From an uncultured Clostridia bacterium (GTDB taxonomy: Bacteria; Bacillota; Clostridia; TANB77; CAG-508): a stretch of 18,583 nt of DNA. Where the stretch lies: assembly GCA_948663505.1 (NCBI GenBank), contig CAPNAQ010000019.1, forward strand, positions 1 through 18,583, read 5' to 3'. Positions 1 to 7,553 of this stretch are shown in pieces (within the stretch, counting starts at the first letter, position 1; each line of letters begins with the position of its first letter). A program made the position numbers and the translations under genes. The notes under the pieces are model-generated. The model saw only the letters and a list, made by a program, of their open reading frames with translations. It was not told the origin of the DNA and searched no databases.

Positions 1-98
1 TTTTCTAAACTTTTTCAATTTTTTCTCCTTCTCTTAAAACAAATTACTTTTCTATTATATGATATTTTTATTATTTGCTTTTTATTAATTTCATATAC

Positions 99-139
99 AA
101 ATAAAAAGAAGAAATTTTAAAAATTTCCTCTTTTTATTT
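99..139 (-). terminator. Long hairpin ending the Tad-like cluster
   Basis: Two 20-nt arms (99-118 and 120-139) are complementary except at one position. In RNA from the minus strand that position is a G-U wobble, and from the plus strand it is an A-C mismatch, so the structure favours minus-strand RNA, the direction of the 534-aa gene that ends at 162. The arms are AT-rich and the 3' arm itself carries the U-rich stretch. The other sequence in 1-98 is AT-rich and shows nothing I can name. Confidence 0.6.
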
Positions 140-161
140 TTTATTCATTTTTACTTAATAA

Positions 162-1766
162 CTATGGTATTAATGTACTTCTATATAATCCATATCTTTC
201 TCTTCCAAGTGCAGTATAATATGCTCTTGCAAGTTCTCTACCATTATTATTATTACTAATTCTACCTAAATATTGAGCTAATGTTTCACCATCTTTTCTT
301 GCAAGTTCCCTCTTTTCTATCATAGATGAGTATGAAAATTCATTATCTATTGGATAATATTTAGCCTCATCTCCATTTTGATCTATAGAAGACCATAACT
401 CTGTATTAATATTATATAATCCTAAAAAAGGTGATTTACTACTTAAATTTTCTTCTGTTATATCATGTATAAGAGCACTATCATTTGTACCCGCTCTAAT
501 AACTATAGAATCTTCTGTAACAACATCTTTATTTTTATTATTAGTAATAATTGAGTATCCATTATAAATTTTTCCAACTCCATTACCAATATTCATACCT
601 TGTAAAAATGTTATTAAAGATATATTATCCATTATCTTATCCCAATCTGTTTCTTTTAGTTTAGGCATTTGAAAATTGACTGTTGTTTCACTTGAATAAT
701 TATTAAAATTAGCTATTGCTATAGATAAATTTTTTTCAATAGAATATTTAATAATATCTCTCCTATGTTCATTAAAGTTAGATGCTTCTGATTCTATTCC
801 ATTAGAATTGTCAAAATCAAATATTTTTAAGTTTTGCTCTTTAAACTTTTTTTCTAATTCTTCGTCAGCTATTCCTTTTGCATCTCTAGTTGTTAATTCA
901 TCTAATCCTTTACTTTCAATAAATTTTTTAAATTCTGCAGCTTCTTTATAATACTTTATAGCATTACTATTACTTGTAACAGAACTTTCACTCATTCCTC
1001 GTTGTTCTATTGCCTTTCCATTTAAAATTGCATATACTTTGTGATCAACACAATAATACTTTGTACCATTGTTTTTTATACATGGTACATTTTTTTTATA
1101 TTCGCCATCTATATAAACATTCTCTTTTATATTATATTCAACTGTTGGAATCGTTACACCATTATATGCTAATCCATCATTACTTACACCACTTAATAGA
1201 TAACCTGATTCATTACAAGATTCACCATTTATAGTTCCTTGTATTGTAATATAATTATCTAATGTATATGTTATTACTACATCAATATTATTTTTAGCAT
1301 ATCTACAACTATAATATATATATGGTTTTAAGCCAAATAAAGTATCTTGATTCTTATATGTTGCATTTTCTCCTTCTACTTGATTATAGTCCTTATCCCA
1401 TGTATTTACATATGGTGAATATATATAATATCCATCATACATCGTATATACTAATGCTGGTACATAATTTTGTATAGATTCCTTTGTATATCCTAATGTT
1501 TTAAAACTATTTGACATTGAATTAAAAAATGTATTTACAGATGCTTTTATATCTCTCATTTTTGAGTTTGCACTCTCTGTTGTTCCAGCATTTAAATTAT
1601 TTATTTGATATGCCTTTAAAGCATCATATGTTGCATCATTTAATTTTGAATCATACAAAATTTGATCTCTTAATGTATCTACTCTATTTTTTGTATATGT
1701 TTGTAATACTAATGATATAGGTAATATTATTATTATAAAAATTATAGCTAAACTTTCTATTTTCAT
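162..1766 (-). CDS. Large single-pass exported protein at end of Tad-like cluster, putative filament-associated or tip protein
   Basis: The protein has 534 residues. A hydrophobic helix at residues 5-23 with a lysine at position 2 and a glutamate at position 4 is followed by a helical region (about 25-90) rich in charged and Asn residues, then the segment VYTMYDGYYIYSPYV near residues 106-120. The rest is a long polar, Tyr/Asn-rich domain that looks extracytoplasmic. There is one N-terminal membrane anchor and no LPxTG or second anchor. It is the last gene of the Tad-like cluster and by far its largest single-pass protein, so a role as tip adhesin, minor pilin or TadG-like component is my inference. 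It is preceded by an intrinsic terminator (1866-1894) and has its own promoter (1796-1824), so it may be expressed separately from the pilins. The ribosome site is weak: AAGGG lies about 14 nt before the ATG. I do not recognise a named domain. Confidence 0.75.
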   Translation of the reverse strand: MKIESLAIIFIIIILPISLVLQTYTKNRVDTLRDQILYDSKLNDATYDALKAYQINNLNAGTTESANSKMRDIKASVNTFFNSMSNSFKTLGYTKESIQNYVPALVYTMYDGYYIYSPYVNTWDKDYNQVEGENATYKNQDTLFGLKPYIYYSCRYAKNNIDVVITYTLDNYITIQGTINGESCNESGYLLSGVSNDGLAYNGVTIPTVEYNIKENVYIDGEYKKNVPCIKNNGTKYYCVDHKVYAILNGKAIEQRGMSESSVTSNSNAIKYYKEAAEFKKFIESKGLDELTTRDAKGIADEELEKKFKEQNLKIFDFDNSNGIESEASNFNEHRRDIIKYSIEKNLSIAIANFNNYSSETTVNFQMPKLKETDWDKIMDNISLITFLQGMNIGNGVGKIYNGYSIITNNKNKDVVTEDSIVIRAGTNDSALIHDITEENLSSKSPFLGLYNINTELWSSIDQNGDEAKYYPIDNEFSYSSMIEKRELARKDGETLAQYLGRISNNNNGRELARAYYTALGRERYGLYRSTLIP

Positions 1767-1795
1767 AATTAATACTTTTTCCCTTCGTTTTGTTG

Positions 1796-1824
1796 ATTAT
1801 AAATATTAAACTCTAAACTTTGAA
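1796..1824 (-). promoter_or_regulatory. Sigma-A-like promoter of the 534-aa gene
   Basis: On the minus strand, TTCAAA (1819-1824), a 17-bp spacer and a perfect TATAAT (1796-1801) lie about 30 bp before the ATG at 1766. The site falls directly after the terminator of the preceding gene, which makes a separate transcript plausible. AT-rich background makes chance matches easier. Confidence 0.5.
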
Positions 1825-1865
1825 AAAACAATTTTACATTTCTATTATTTTCCAAACTTAGTTTT

Positions 1866-1894
1866 AAAAAAAGCTTGTAATTATATTACAAGCT
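1866..1894 (-). terminator. Intrinsic terminator inside the Tad-like cluster
   Basis: A perfect 9-bp stem (AGCTTGTAA / TTACAAGCT, loop of 5) is followed on the minus strand by seven T residues. The stem overlaps the stop codon (1893-1895) of the 178-aa gene. It should end or attenuate the pilin transcript before the 534-aa gene. Confidence 0.85.
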
Positions 1895-2429
1895 ATTTAC
1901 CTGTTGCAGTTACAATTCCTCCATGTGCGGCTGCAATTGTATAAGTATCTTTTCCTACTACTGAATAAAAGAAATTCTTTAATTGTTGAGATAATGTCTG
2001 ATTTGTATTTTTTACACTAACAGAAACAATATCTCCTTGTTTTAAAATATAAGGTTTTGCATTTGCTGAATTACTAGGAGCAATCTTTTCTTCAATTTGT
2101 GAAGTATATATTGAATAATATACATTTTCACCTATTTTTGTAGTTGTTGTTTGTGTTGCCTTTTTTCCTGGATTTTCATCTAATACTTGAATTACCATTT
2201 CAACATCATATGTATTTCCAGTGGCACCTATATTTTCTAAAAACTTACTATATTTATCTGGAGTTATTTTTCCTGTAGTTCTAATTTCATCAACAAATTC
2301 CTTTGTTGCTGTTTCTACTGTTAATTGAGCTACATCATCTGTTCTGTCTGACATTGTCATTAGTGGGAATATAAATATTAATACAACTGAAATTGCTATT
2401 GCAATTACTATTACAAATGTATCATTCAT
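1893..2429 (-). CDS. TadE/F-like putative minor pilin
   Basis: The 178-residue protein has one N-terminal membrane helix (about 4-25) with almost no residues before it, then an exported soluble region. The stretch EFVDEIRTTGKITPDKYSKF (44-63) followed by L-x-x-x-GATGNTYDVEM resembles, from memory, the helical region after the membrane segment of TadE/TadF-type minor pilins of Firmicutes. A second segment, ILKQGDIVSVSV (128-139) with NTNQTLSQQL after it, also fits that type. A strong AAGGAGG site lies 9 nt before the ATG. The gene is close behind the 215-aa pilin-like gene and is followed immediately by a terminator, so it is the last gene of the main Tad transcript. The TadE/F call is by resemblance and has not been tested by a profile search. 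Confidence 0.65.
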   Translation of the reverse strand: MNDTFVIVIAIAISVVLIFIFPLMTMSDRTDDVAQLTVETATKEFVDEIRTTGKITPDKYSKFLENIGATGNTYDVEMVIQVLDENPGKKATQTTTTKIGENVYYSIYTSQIEEKIAPSNSANAKPYILKQGDIVSVSVKNTNQTLSQQLKNFFYSVVGKDTYTIAAAHGGIVTATGK

Positions 2430-2543
2430 TTCTTTTTTCCTCCTTTTTTAGTCTGTTATTAGTATTTTAATATATATAATTTAAAATTTAAAACTTATAA
2501 CTCTGGACTTTTATCTAGAATCTTACATCTTTAAATTGTTATA

Positions 2544-3191
2544 TTACTGAATTTTATATGTTATAATTCTTTTTTCAGTTTTATTTACATCTGGAACATC
2601 TGCTTTATCATCTTGATAATATACTCCTAAATATTCTTTTATAACCTTATTTTGATTTTCTATTAAATTTTTTAATCTATTATATAATCCATCACTTGGT
2701 AATTTTACACCAAATTTTGATTCAAAATCATTTTCGTTTTTACCAATATCAAATTTTTTATATAAAATCCCACGTAAAAATTCAGCTTTATCAGTATCAT
2801 TTGCTAATGATACATTTTCATCATCTGTACCTGTATTCGGTTCTAAATCTAAATCATATTTTTGTATATCTGGTCCAACATTTTTTTTAATTGTATAAAT
2901 TGGTTCACTTCCTAATCCATCAAATACTATCTTATAATTTTCTAAATAGGCTCTATATATAGCTGGAACTATTGTTTCTAATCCTACTGTTCTTTCTAAT
3001 TTTAATGCATTATTTTCTGTTGCTTCATAATATAAAGAACTATCTATATACATAGTTTCTCTGTCTCTATAATCTAATATTATATCAGCTGTTTCTCTAA
3101 CTTGCGAATAAGATAGAATAGCAACAGATAAGCCTATAACAAACATTAATACTGAACCTGCTATTTTTATCGCTTCTGCCATATTATCCAT
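2544..3191 (-). CDS. Pilin-like single-pass membrane protein, divergent member of the local paralogue family
   Basis: The 215-residue protein begins MDNMAEAIKIAG and has a membrane helix at about 9-28, matching the M-[E/D]-N start and AG-hydrophobic pattern of its neighbours. It lacks their F-N-x-x-F-T motif but keeps a related segment, GLETIVPAIYRAYLEN (70-85), that aligns with the G-x-D-[IL]-V-x-[LV] segment of the 223-aa and 143-aa proteins. The exported part is acidic and ends with a Lys/Arg-rich tail. ATG at 3191 is preferred over the internal Met-4 because the G-rich ribosome site sits 7 nt upstream. That site is a run of eight G (see 3199-3206). A filament subunit or minor pilin role is inferred from position and layout. 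Confidence 0.7.
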   Translation of the reverse strand: MDNMAEAIKIAGSVLMFVIGLSVAILSYSQVRETADIILDYRDRETMYIDSSLYYEATENNALKLERTVGLETIVPAIYRAYLENYKIVFDGLGSEPIYTIKKNVGPDIQKYDLDLEPNTGTDDENVSLANDTDKAEFLRGILYKKFDIGKNENDFESKFGVKLPSDGLYNRLKNLIENQNKVIKEYLGVYYQDDKADVPDVNKTEKRIITYKIQ

Positions 3192-3198
3192 TGCTATT

Positions 3199-3206
3199 CC
3201 CCCCCC
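3199..3206 (-). promoter_or_regulatory. G8 homopolymer in the ribosome binding site of the 215-aa gene
   Basis: Eight consecutive C on the plus strand read GGGGGGGG on the mRNA, 7 nt before the start codon of the 215-aa pilin-like gene, just downstream of AAGGATA. It serves as the Shine-Dalgarno region. Slippage would change the SD-to-start spacing. Confidence 0.6.
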
Positions 3207-3224
3207 TATCCTTACAGTATCACT

Positions 3225-3635
3225 TTATATAGCTGTAATAGTTATTTTTGAAACTCTACCATTTGTGTATTCAAAAGCAACATTATATGTTTTAGTATTT
3301 TGTAATCCTCCCCATGCAGGTTGAGGACTTGTTGTTCCACTTGATGGTGCATTTAATTGAACAACTCCTTCTACAGTTATATATGTTTCTTCTGATGCTT
3401 GTTCATTATGATTATTTGACATTACCTCTTGTACTAATGTACGAACTGTACTTCCCTTTTGATGCCCTTGATATTTTGTAAATTTTTGATTAAATGCTGT
3501 TGTTTGTGCATCTGACATTCCTCCATTGTTTATTGCATTTGATGCTTGTGAATAAATCATTATTCCTAATGATATTATTAATATTGCTAATAATATAGCT
3601 CCTGCTATAATTAATGCTTTTGATGCGTTCTCCAT
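3225..3635 (-). CDS. Pilin-like protein of the MENA family
   Basis: The 136-residue protein begins MENASKALIIAGAI with a membrane helix at about 8-29 and only seven residues before it, so there is no basic leader. Motif FNQKFTKYQG (48-57) is followed by a V-x-x-L-V-x-x-V segment (64-71), and the C-terminus carries FEYTNGRVSKITI (121-133). These three blocks recur in the 134-aa and 223-aa neighbours, so this is one of a set of tandem paralogues. A strong AAAGGAGG site lies 7 nt before the ATG. Location downstream of the motor and platform genes suggests a structural filament subunit, but no classical G/E5 prepilin cleavage site is visible. Confidence 0.72.
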   Translation of the reverse strand: MENASKALIIAGAILLAILIISLGIMIYSQASNAINNGGMSDAQTTAFNQKFTKYQGHQKGSTVRTLVQEVMSNNHNEQASEETYITVEGVVQLNAPSSGTTSPQPAWGGLQNTKTYNVAFEYTNGRVSKITITAI

Positions 3636-3702
3636 AATATTTCCTCCTTTGTTTTCAAATTATATATTTAATTACTAATTTTATTAGTAAGATTAATAAC
3701 TA

Positions 3703-4134
3703 TTATTGTGTTATTTGTTCAAATAACATGTACTTAACTTTATTAGTTTCCTGATGATATTCTATCTTTGTACATTTAAATTTAATATCTCCATAATATC
3801 TTACAAAATATTGAATACCACCATTATAAATTTTTTCCATTTTGTAAATATTATCATCATCAATCATTTTTATTTCTATATTTATTGAATTACTATGATT
3901 GTTCTGATATATACCTTTATTATCTTTTTCTGTATTATTTCTAATATTATTGTCTATAGCTCTATTAATTACACTTGCTAAATCTGTCCCCATAACTTCT
4001 ACATTTAAATATTGTTCAAATTCTAAATTCGCTTTTTTTGATTTATTGTAACTAGCTCTGTAATTTAGATATATATATGATATTCCTGAAATTATGATTA
4101 TTATAATTGCCAAAAATATTGCTATTTTTTTCAT
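3703..4134 (-). CDS. Pilin-like single-pass protein with variant N-terminus
   Basis: The start is taken at ATG 4134 (143 residues): the in-frame ATG at 4143 directly abuts the AGAGG ribosome site, while 4134 is 9 nt away. A lysine-led hydrophobic helix (4-23) resembles a signal anchor and differs from the MENA start of the neighbours. Segment GTDLASVINRAIDNN (49-63) matches GIDIVTLVNKVIDHN in the 223-aa protein nearly position for position, and the C-terminal TKIEYHQETNKVKYMLF resembles the C-terminal strand motif of the other members. It is therefore a diverged member of the same family, perhaps a minor subunit. The gap behind it (3636-3702) holds the next gene's ribosome site and a weak AT-only stem (3672-3690). 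Confidence 0.65.
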   Translation of the reverse strand: MKKIAIFLAIIIIIISGISYIYLNYRASYNKSKKANLEFEQYLNVEVMGTDLASVINRAIDNNIRNNTEKDNKGIYQNNHSNSINIEIKMIDDDNIYKMEKIYNGGIQYFVRYYGDIKFKCTKIEYHQETNKVKYMLFEQITQ

Positions 4135-4198
4135 TATTATCATCCTCTTTTTATTATATCATTTTGTTCAACATTTTTCAACATTTTATCTGCCATTT

Positions 4199-4603
4199 TT
4201 AGTAAAACCTTACTTTATTTACTCTACCTGCTGAATTATAATATACTTTACAACTATAAGTATTCTTTGAAAAACTATCTATTAATGATTCTCTAGCATC
4301 GGGATCTATTTCATTCATTCCCATATATACTTTTATTAAATATTCAGGATCATAATTATAATATATATTATTTTCCCTTGCCAATCCTGCAACTGTAATA
4401 ATATCATATATAGTATTTGTTGTAATTCCTTCATATTTTGTAAATTGTGCATTAAACTGTGTTAATTGAACTTGAGCATTTTGGTCATTAACCTTTGCTG
4501 TTGTACCACCAAAAGTTGTAAATAGATATACTGCTAATGATAATATTAATATTCCAATTAGCACTCCACCTGCCATTAATAAAGCATTTGTTGCATTCTC
4601 CAT
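4199..4603 (-). CDS. Pilin-like protein of the MENA family
   Basis: The start is set at ATG 4603 (134 residues) with GGAGG 4 nt upstream. A TTG five codons earlier lies in front of that site and is unlikely. The protein begins MENATNALLMAGGVL, with a membrane helix at about 8-30, the motif FNAQFTKYEG (50-59), a D-I-I segment near 67-69, and the C-terminal YYNSAGRVNKVRF (121-133). All three blocks match its neighbours. It lies 22 bp after the 223-aa gene, so the two are co-transcribed. It is the closest in length and motif to the 136-aa protein. A filament subunit role is inferred from context. Confidence 0.72.
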   Translation of the reverse strand: MENATNALLMAGGVLIGILILSLAVYLFTTFGGTTAKVNDQNAQVQLTQFNAQFTKYEGITTNTIYDIITVAGLARENNIYYNYDPEYLIKVYMGMNEIDPDARESLIDSFSKNTYSCKVYYNSAGRVNKVRFY

Positions 4604-4625
4604 AATTCCTCCATTCAAATAATAA

Positions 4626-5297
4626 TTATTTTACAAATTTAAATGCCAATCCTGATACTTGTCCATTTGTATATGTTGGACTTCCCTCGCTTTTAAATAC
4701 TGATGTTTTAAATTCTGAATATTCTCTATATTCTTCTACAAGATCTTTTGTTATTCGTGAATCTTCTTTACCTATAATATCTTTAATTGTTTTTGTTGGA
4801 TTATCCCCAAATACACTATTATAATTTGCTGATAATTTTCTTAAATTATCTAATCCATATGTGTTTTCTAAATCTGTATAGTATACTATTTTTTTAGAAA
4901 GTGGATTATTCTGTGGATTAGAAGAGTTTATTGTAAACTTATTTATATCTCCAAACATTTTTGACTCTCCTGATGTTCCATATTTTGCTGCAAATCCTAT
5001 AACATCTATTGTTAATGTAATTTTTATATCATAATTTAAAGAATTTACACTACCACTTCTTTTATTATGATCAATAACTTTATTTACTAGAGTAACAATA
5101 TCTATACCCTTTATGTTTTGATCTGTAAATCTAGTAAAGTCTTGATTAAATTGAGCAAGCTGTCTCTCTTGTTCAGAGCCAACATTTTGTTTTTGATAAT
5201 TCCCCAATTGATTAACCATTAGAACTAATGCTCCAATTACCAATATACCTATCAAAACTCCACCAGCCATTAACAAAGCCTTTGAAGCATTTTCCAT
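4626..5297 (-). CDS. Pilin-like protein of the MENA family, longest motif-complete member
   Basis: The 223-residue protein begins MENASKALLMAGGVL with a membrane helix at about 8-30. It carries FNQDFTRF (50-57), GIDIVTLVNKVIDHN (64-78) and a C-terminal YTNGQVSGLAFKF block. Compared with the 134-136-aa members it has an insertion of about 85 residues between the central and C-terminal blocks, which could be a surface-exposed variable domain. It is the first gene of the pilin block and follows a hairpin (5336-5357) in the gap after the platform gene. The ribosome site AAAGGAA is about 10 nt before the ATG. As first gene and fullest version it is a candidate major subunit, though the shorter members are equally possible. 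Confidence 0.72.
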   Translation of the reverse strand: MENASKALLMAGGVLIGILVIGALVLMVNQLGNYQKQNVGSEQERQLAQFNQDFTRFTDQNIKGIDIVTLVNKVIDHNKRSGSVNSLNYDIKITLTIDVIGFAAKYGTSGESKMFGDINKFTINSSNPQNNPLSKKIVYYTDLENTYGLDNLRKLSANYNSVFGDNPTKTIKDIIGKEDSRITKDLVEEYREYSEFKTSVFKSEGSPTYTNGQVSGLAFKFVK

Positions 5298-5335
5298 GAC
5301 ATATCATTCCTTTCTTTGTTAGATATCAATGAAAT

Positions 5336-5357
5336 GGAAGTCTGATATATGACTTCC
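5336..5357 (-). other. Perfect hairpin between platform gene and pilin block
   Basis: A 7-bp perfect inverted repeat (GGAAGTC / GACTTCC, loop of 8) lies in the 85-bp gap between the TadB-TadC fusion and the first pilin gene. No U-run follows, so it is not a typical terminator. Further GAAGTC-like copies at 5371-5377 could compete for pairing. It may be an RNA processing or stabilising element. Confidence 0.4.
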
Positions 5358-5382
5358 AAATCCTGACCTCTGACTTCTAATT

Positions 5383-7461
5383 CTAGAAGCTATTTGATGA
5401 CATAGCAGAGAATGCTGATCCCATAGCTGTAAGACCAATATATACAAGAGGAATAATTAAATATCCCACAAATAAGCATATCATTGGTGCGAAACCTATT
5501 ACTTTTCCTATCATCTGTTTTCTAGAAATCAATCTTTCATTTGACTCTCTTCTTTTATCTCTATAATATTCTCTTTCTGAATCTAATTCATCAAAAGCAT
5601 CTTTAATAGGTATTTTTTCTACAGCTGCCTGCATGCTTTCAACTATTCTAATTAAAGGCATATATGATATCTCTTCTTTCATTTCTTCTAAAGCTTTCCA
5701 TGCACCAGCTTCATAATTATTAAGACACTTTGTAATTGGATTTTTAAAAATATTTGAATATCTTTCTAGCCATTCTAATATAATTTCTACACTAACTCTT
5801 TCAATTCTCATCAACATCAATATAATTGTTTGGAATTGCATTACTTCATCTTCCATCTCTAACTTTCTCATTATAACTTGGAACATTAGTATCCAAATAG
5901 GTGCTAAATACCCTATTATACAACATCCAAATGCTAATAATAATTCAAACCATTGTAAATTTTCACTATTTACTATTTTTAATTTATCATATATTCTTTC
6001 TGCAGCTGTTTTTATTTCTTTTTCATCAGCTTCTTTATAATATTTAGAATTCTGCAGAGTCTTTTCAAGTTCTTCTACTTTAACATTTAACTTGCCTCTG
6101 TACATATCTATAAAAATATTATCTTGTTTAGTTAATTCTATTGCTTTTGCCTCATCTTTTGCTGACTGTCCTCCAATTAAATTATAGTCACTTGTTGGAT
6201 TTGTATACACATAATCTACTGCTATATTATGTAACTGCACAAATACTACTAATGATACCAAAAATGCAACAATTGATAAACAAATTCTGTTTATATATAA
6301 CCATTCCATCTTTAGATATGATGCCGCATCTTTTAATAAATCTTTTACTTTTTTGTACTCTTTTGTTCCATCTTTAGGTATAAATTTATCTATAATTTTC
6401 TTTGCAAATTTATTTTTGTATACTTTTGCTTGCCATGGATTTTGAGTATTTTTTGTATTCATATTTATTGATCCATTATCTTTTAGTTTTCTAACTAATA
6501 TATAAGATACAAATGTTATCAATAATATTATTATTTGCACTATCATTCCAGATTTTCCAAAATACCAACTTTTAACAAAAGGGAAATTTGTTACTGCCCA
6601 TGATTTTATAGGTTCTAGGAATAATACTGGTGCTATCGAGATAAATGATAAACTTTTAAATACATAATTTAATCTATCTCTTTTTAATATCTCAATTTGC
6701 ATTTCCTGTGTTATATTATCAACATTTTTTAAATATAATGATGCACCATCTACTTTTCTATCACCAAATTCTTTTGTTAAATATGAAATTCCCGCAAACT
6801 CCTTTAAAAAATCATTTGGTGCAACATCATAATATTTTTCTAATTCGGTTTCAGGATCATCTGAAATTAATATTTCATATATTTTTTCACCTTGTCTTGA
6901 TATATCTTTTTCATCATCTTGAGAAACCTGATAAATTGCCTCTTCAACCATGTTATATTCATGATAAGCATGTCTTATTTCTGAAAAAAAGTCAACTTGT
7001 TGTGTTAATAAATTATTGTCTTTTTTATCAATAGAACTATCAATAAATATATCTACCATAAATAATTCGAATAATAGTAATATTATCATTAATAATAAAT
7101 TAGAATGTGTTATTATTATTGTAAGTAATACTAGTGGAAGTACTATAACAAGTGCATTTGTCATTATTTTTGATGCGTCTTTTCTTGTTATATATTCATC
7201 ATCAATATTTAATATCTCTAATCTTCTTCTTAATTTTAATATATATCTTTTTAAAAATGGAATTCTAGAATATATTAAATATAGCTTTTGGTACATTACT
7301 TCAGCAGAAAAACTATTTGATTTTGTACCTTGTTGAAGTTTTTGTATTTTTTTATATTCAGATTTTTGCATTTTTCTAGATAGTATGAAATATGCTATTC
7401 CTATTATAACTATCGCAATAACAGAAAAACCCATTATTTTATATATTATTTCAATTGACAC
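5383..7461 (-). CDS. Fused TadB-TadC inner-membrane platform protein (two T2SSF-type domains)
   Basis: The GTG at 7461 is taken as the start (692 residues) because GGAGGTG lies 9 nt upstream, while a TTG at 7479 overlaps that site. The N-terminal half has a helix at 10-28, a helix pair at 100-138, a T2SSF-like cytoplasmic domain (about 146-265, LLTQQVDFFSEIRHAYHEYN) and helices at 270-288 and 304-324, as in TadB. The C-terminal half has a helix at 390-412, an insert of about 90 residues, a helix at 506-531, a second T2SSF-like domain (about 534-645, with FQTIILMLMRIERVSVE and FDELDSEREYYRD) and a final helix pair at 650-677, as in TadC. TadB and TadC are normally separate proteins of about 300 residues. 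The role is membrane platform for pilin assembly driven by the adjacent ATPase. The insert probably faces outward, since it sits between membrane helices. Confidence 0.82.
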   Translation of the reverse strand: MSIEIIYKIMGFSVIAIVIIGIAYFILSRKMQKSEYKKIQKLQQGTKSNSFSAEVMYQKLYLIYSRIPFLKRYILKLRRRLEILNIDDEYITRKDASKIMTNALVIVLPLVLLTIIITHSNLLLMIILLLFELFMVDIFIDSSIDKKDNNLLTQQVDFFSEIRHAYHEYNMVEEAIYQVSQDDEKDISRQGEKIYEILISDDPETELEKYYDVAPNDFLKEFAGISYLTKEFGDRKVDGASLYLKNVDNITQEMQIEILKRDRLNYVFKSLSFISIAPVLFLEPIKSWAVTNFPFVKSWYFGKSGMIVQIIILLITFVSYILVRKLKDNGSINMNTKNTQNPWQAKVYKNKFAKKIIDKFIPKDGTKEYKKVKDLLKDAASYLKMEWLYINRICLSIVAFLVSLVVFVQLHNIAVDYVYTNPTSDYNLIGGQSAKDEAKAIELTKQDNIFIDMYRGKLNVKVEELEKTLQNSKYYKEADEKEIKTAAERIYDKLKIVNSENLQWFELLLAFGCCIIGYLAPIWILMFQVIMRKLEMEDEVMQFQTIILMLMRIERVSVEIILEWLERYSNIFKNPITKCLNNYEAGAWKALEEMKEEISYMPLIRIVESMQAAVEKIPIKDAFDELDSEREYYRDKRRESNERLISRKQMIGKVIGFAPMICLFVGYLIIPLVYIGLTAMGSAFSAMSSNSF

Positions 7462-7553
7462 TTGATATTTCACCTCCAAAAATTTTCTTAATATTAAATT
7501 AAAGCTGAATAATATTAATTTGAAAAAATGAGTTCAATCTGAGTTGTTATTTT

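Noticed and set aside
4166..4185. Tandem repeat TTCAACATTT twice in the gap before the 143-aa gene's upstream neighbour
   Set aside because: Only two short AT-rich units in a 55-bp gap, with no sign of function or expansion.
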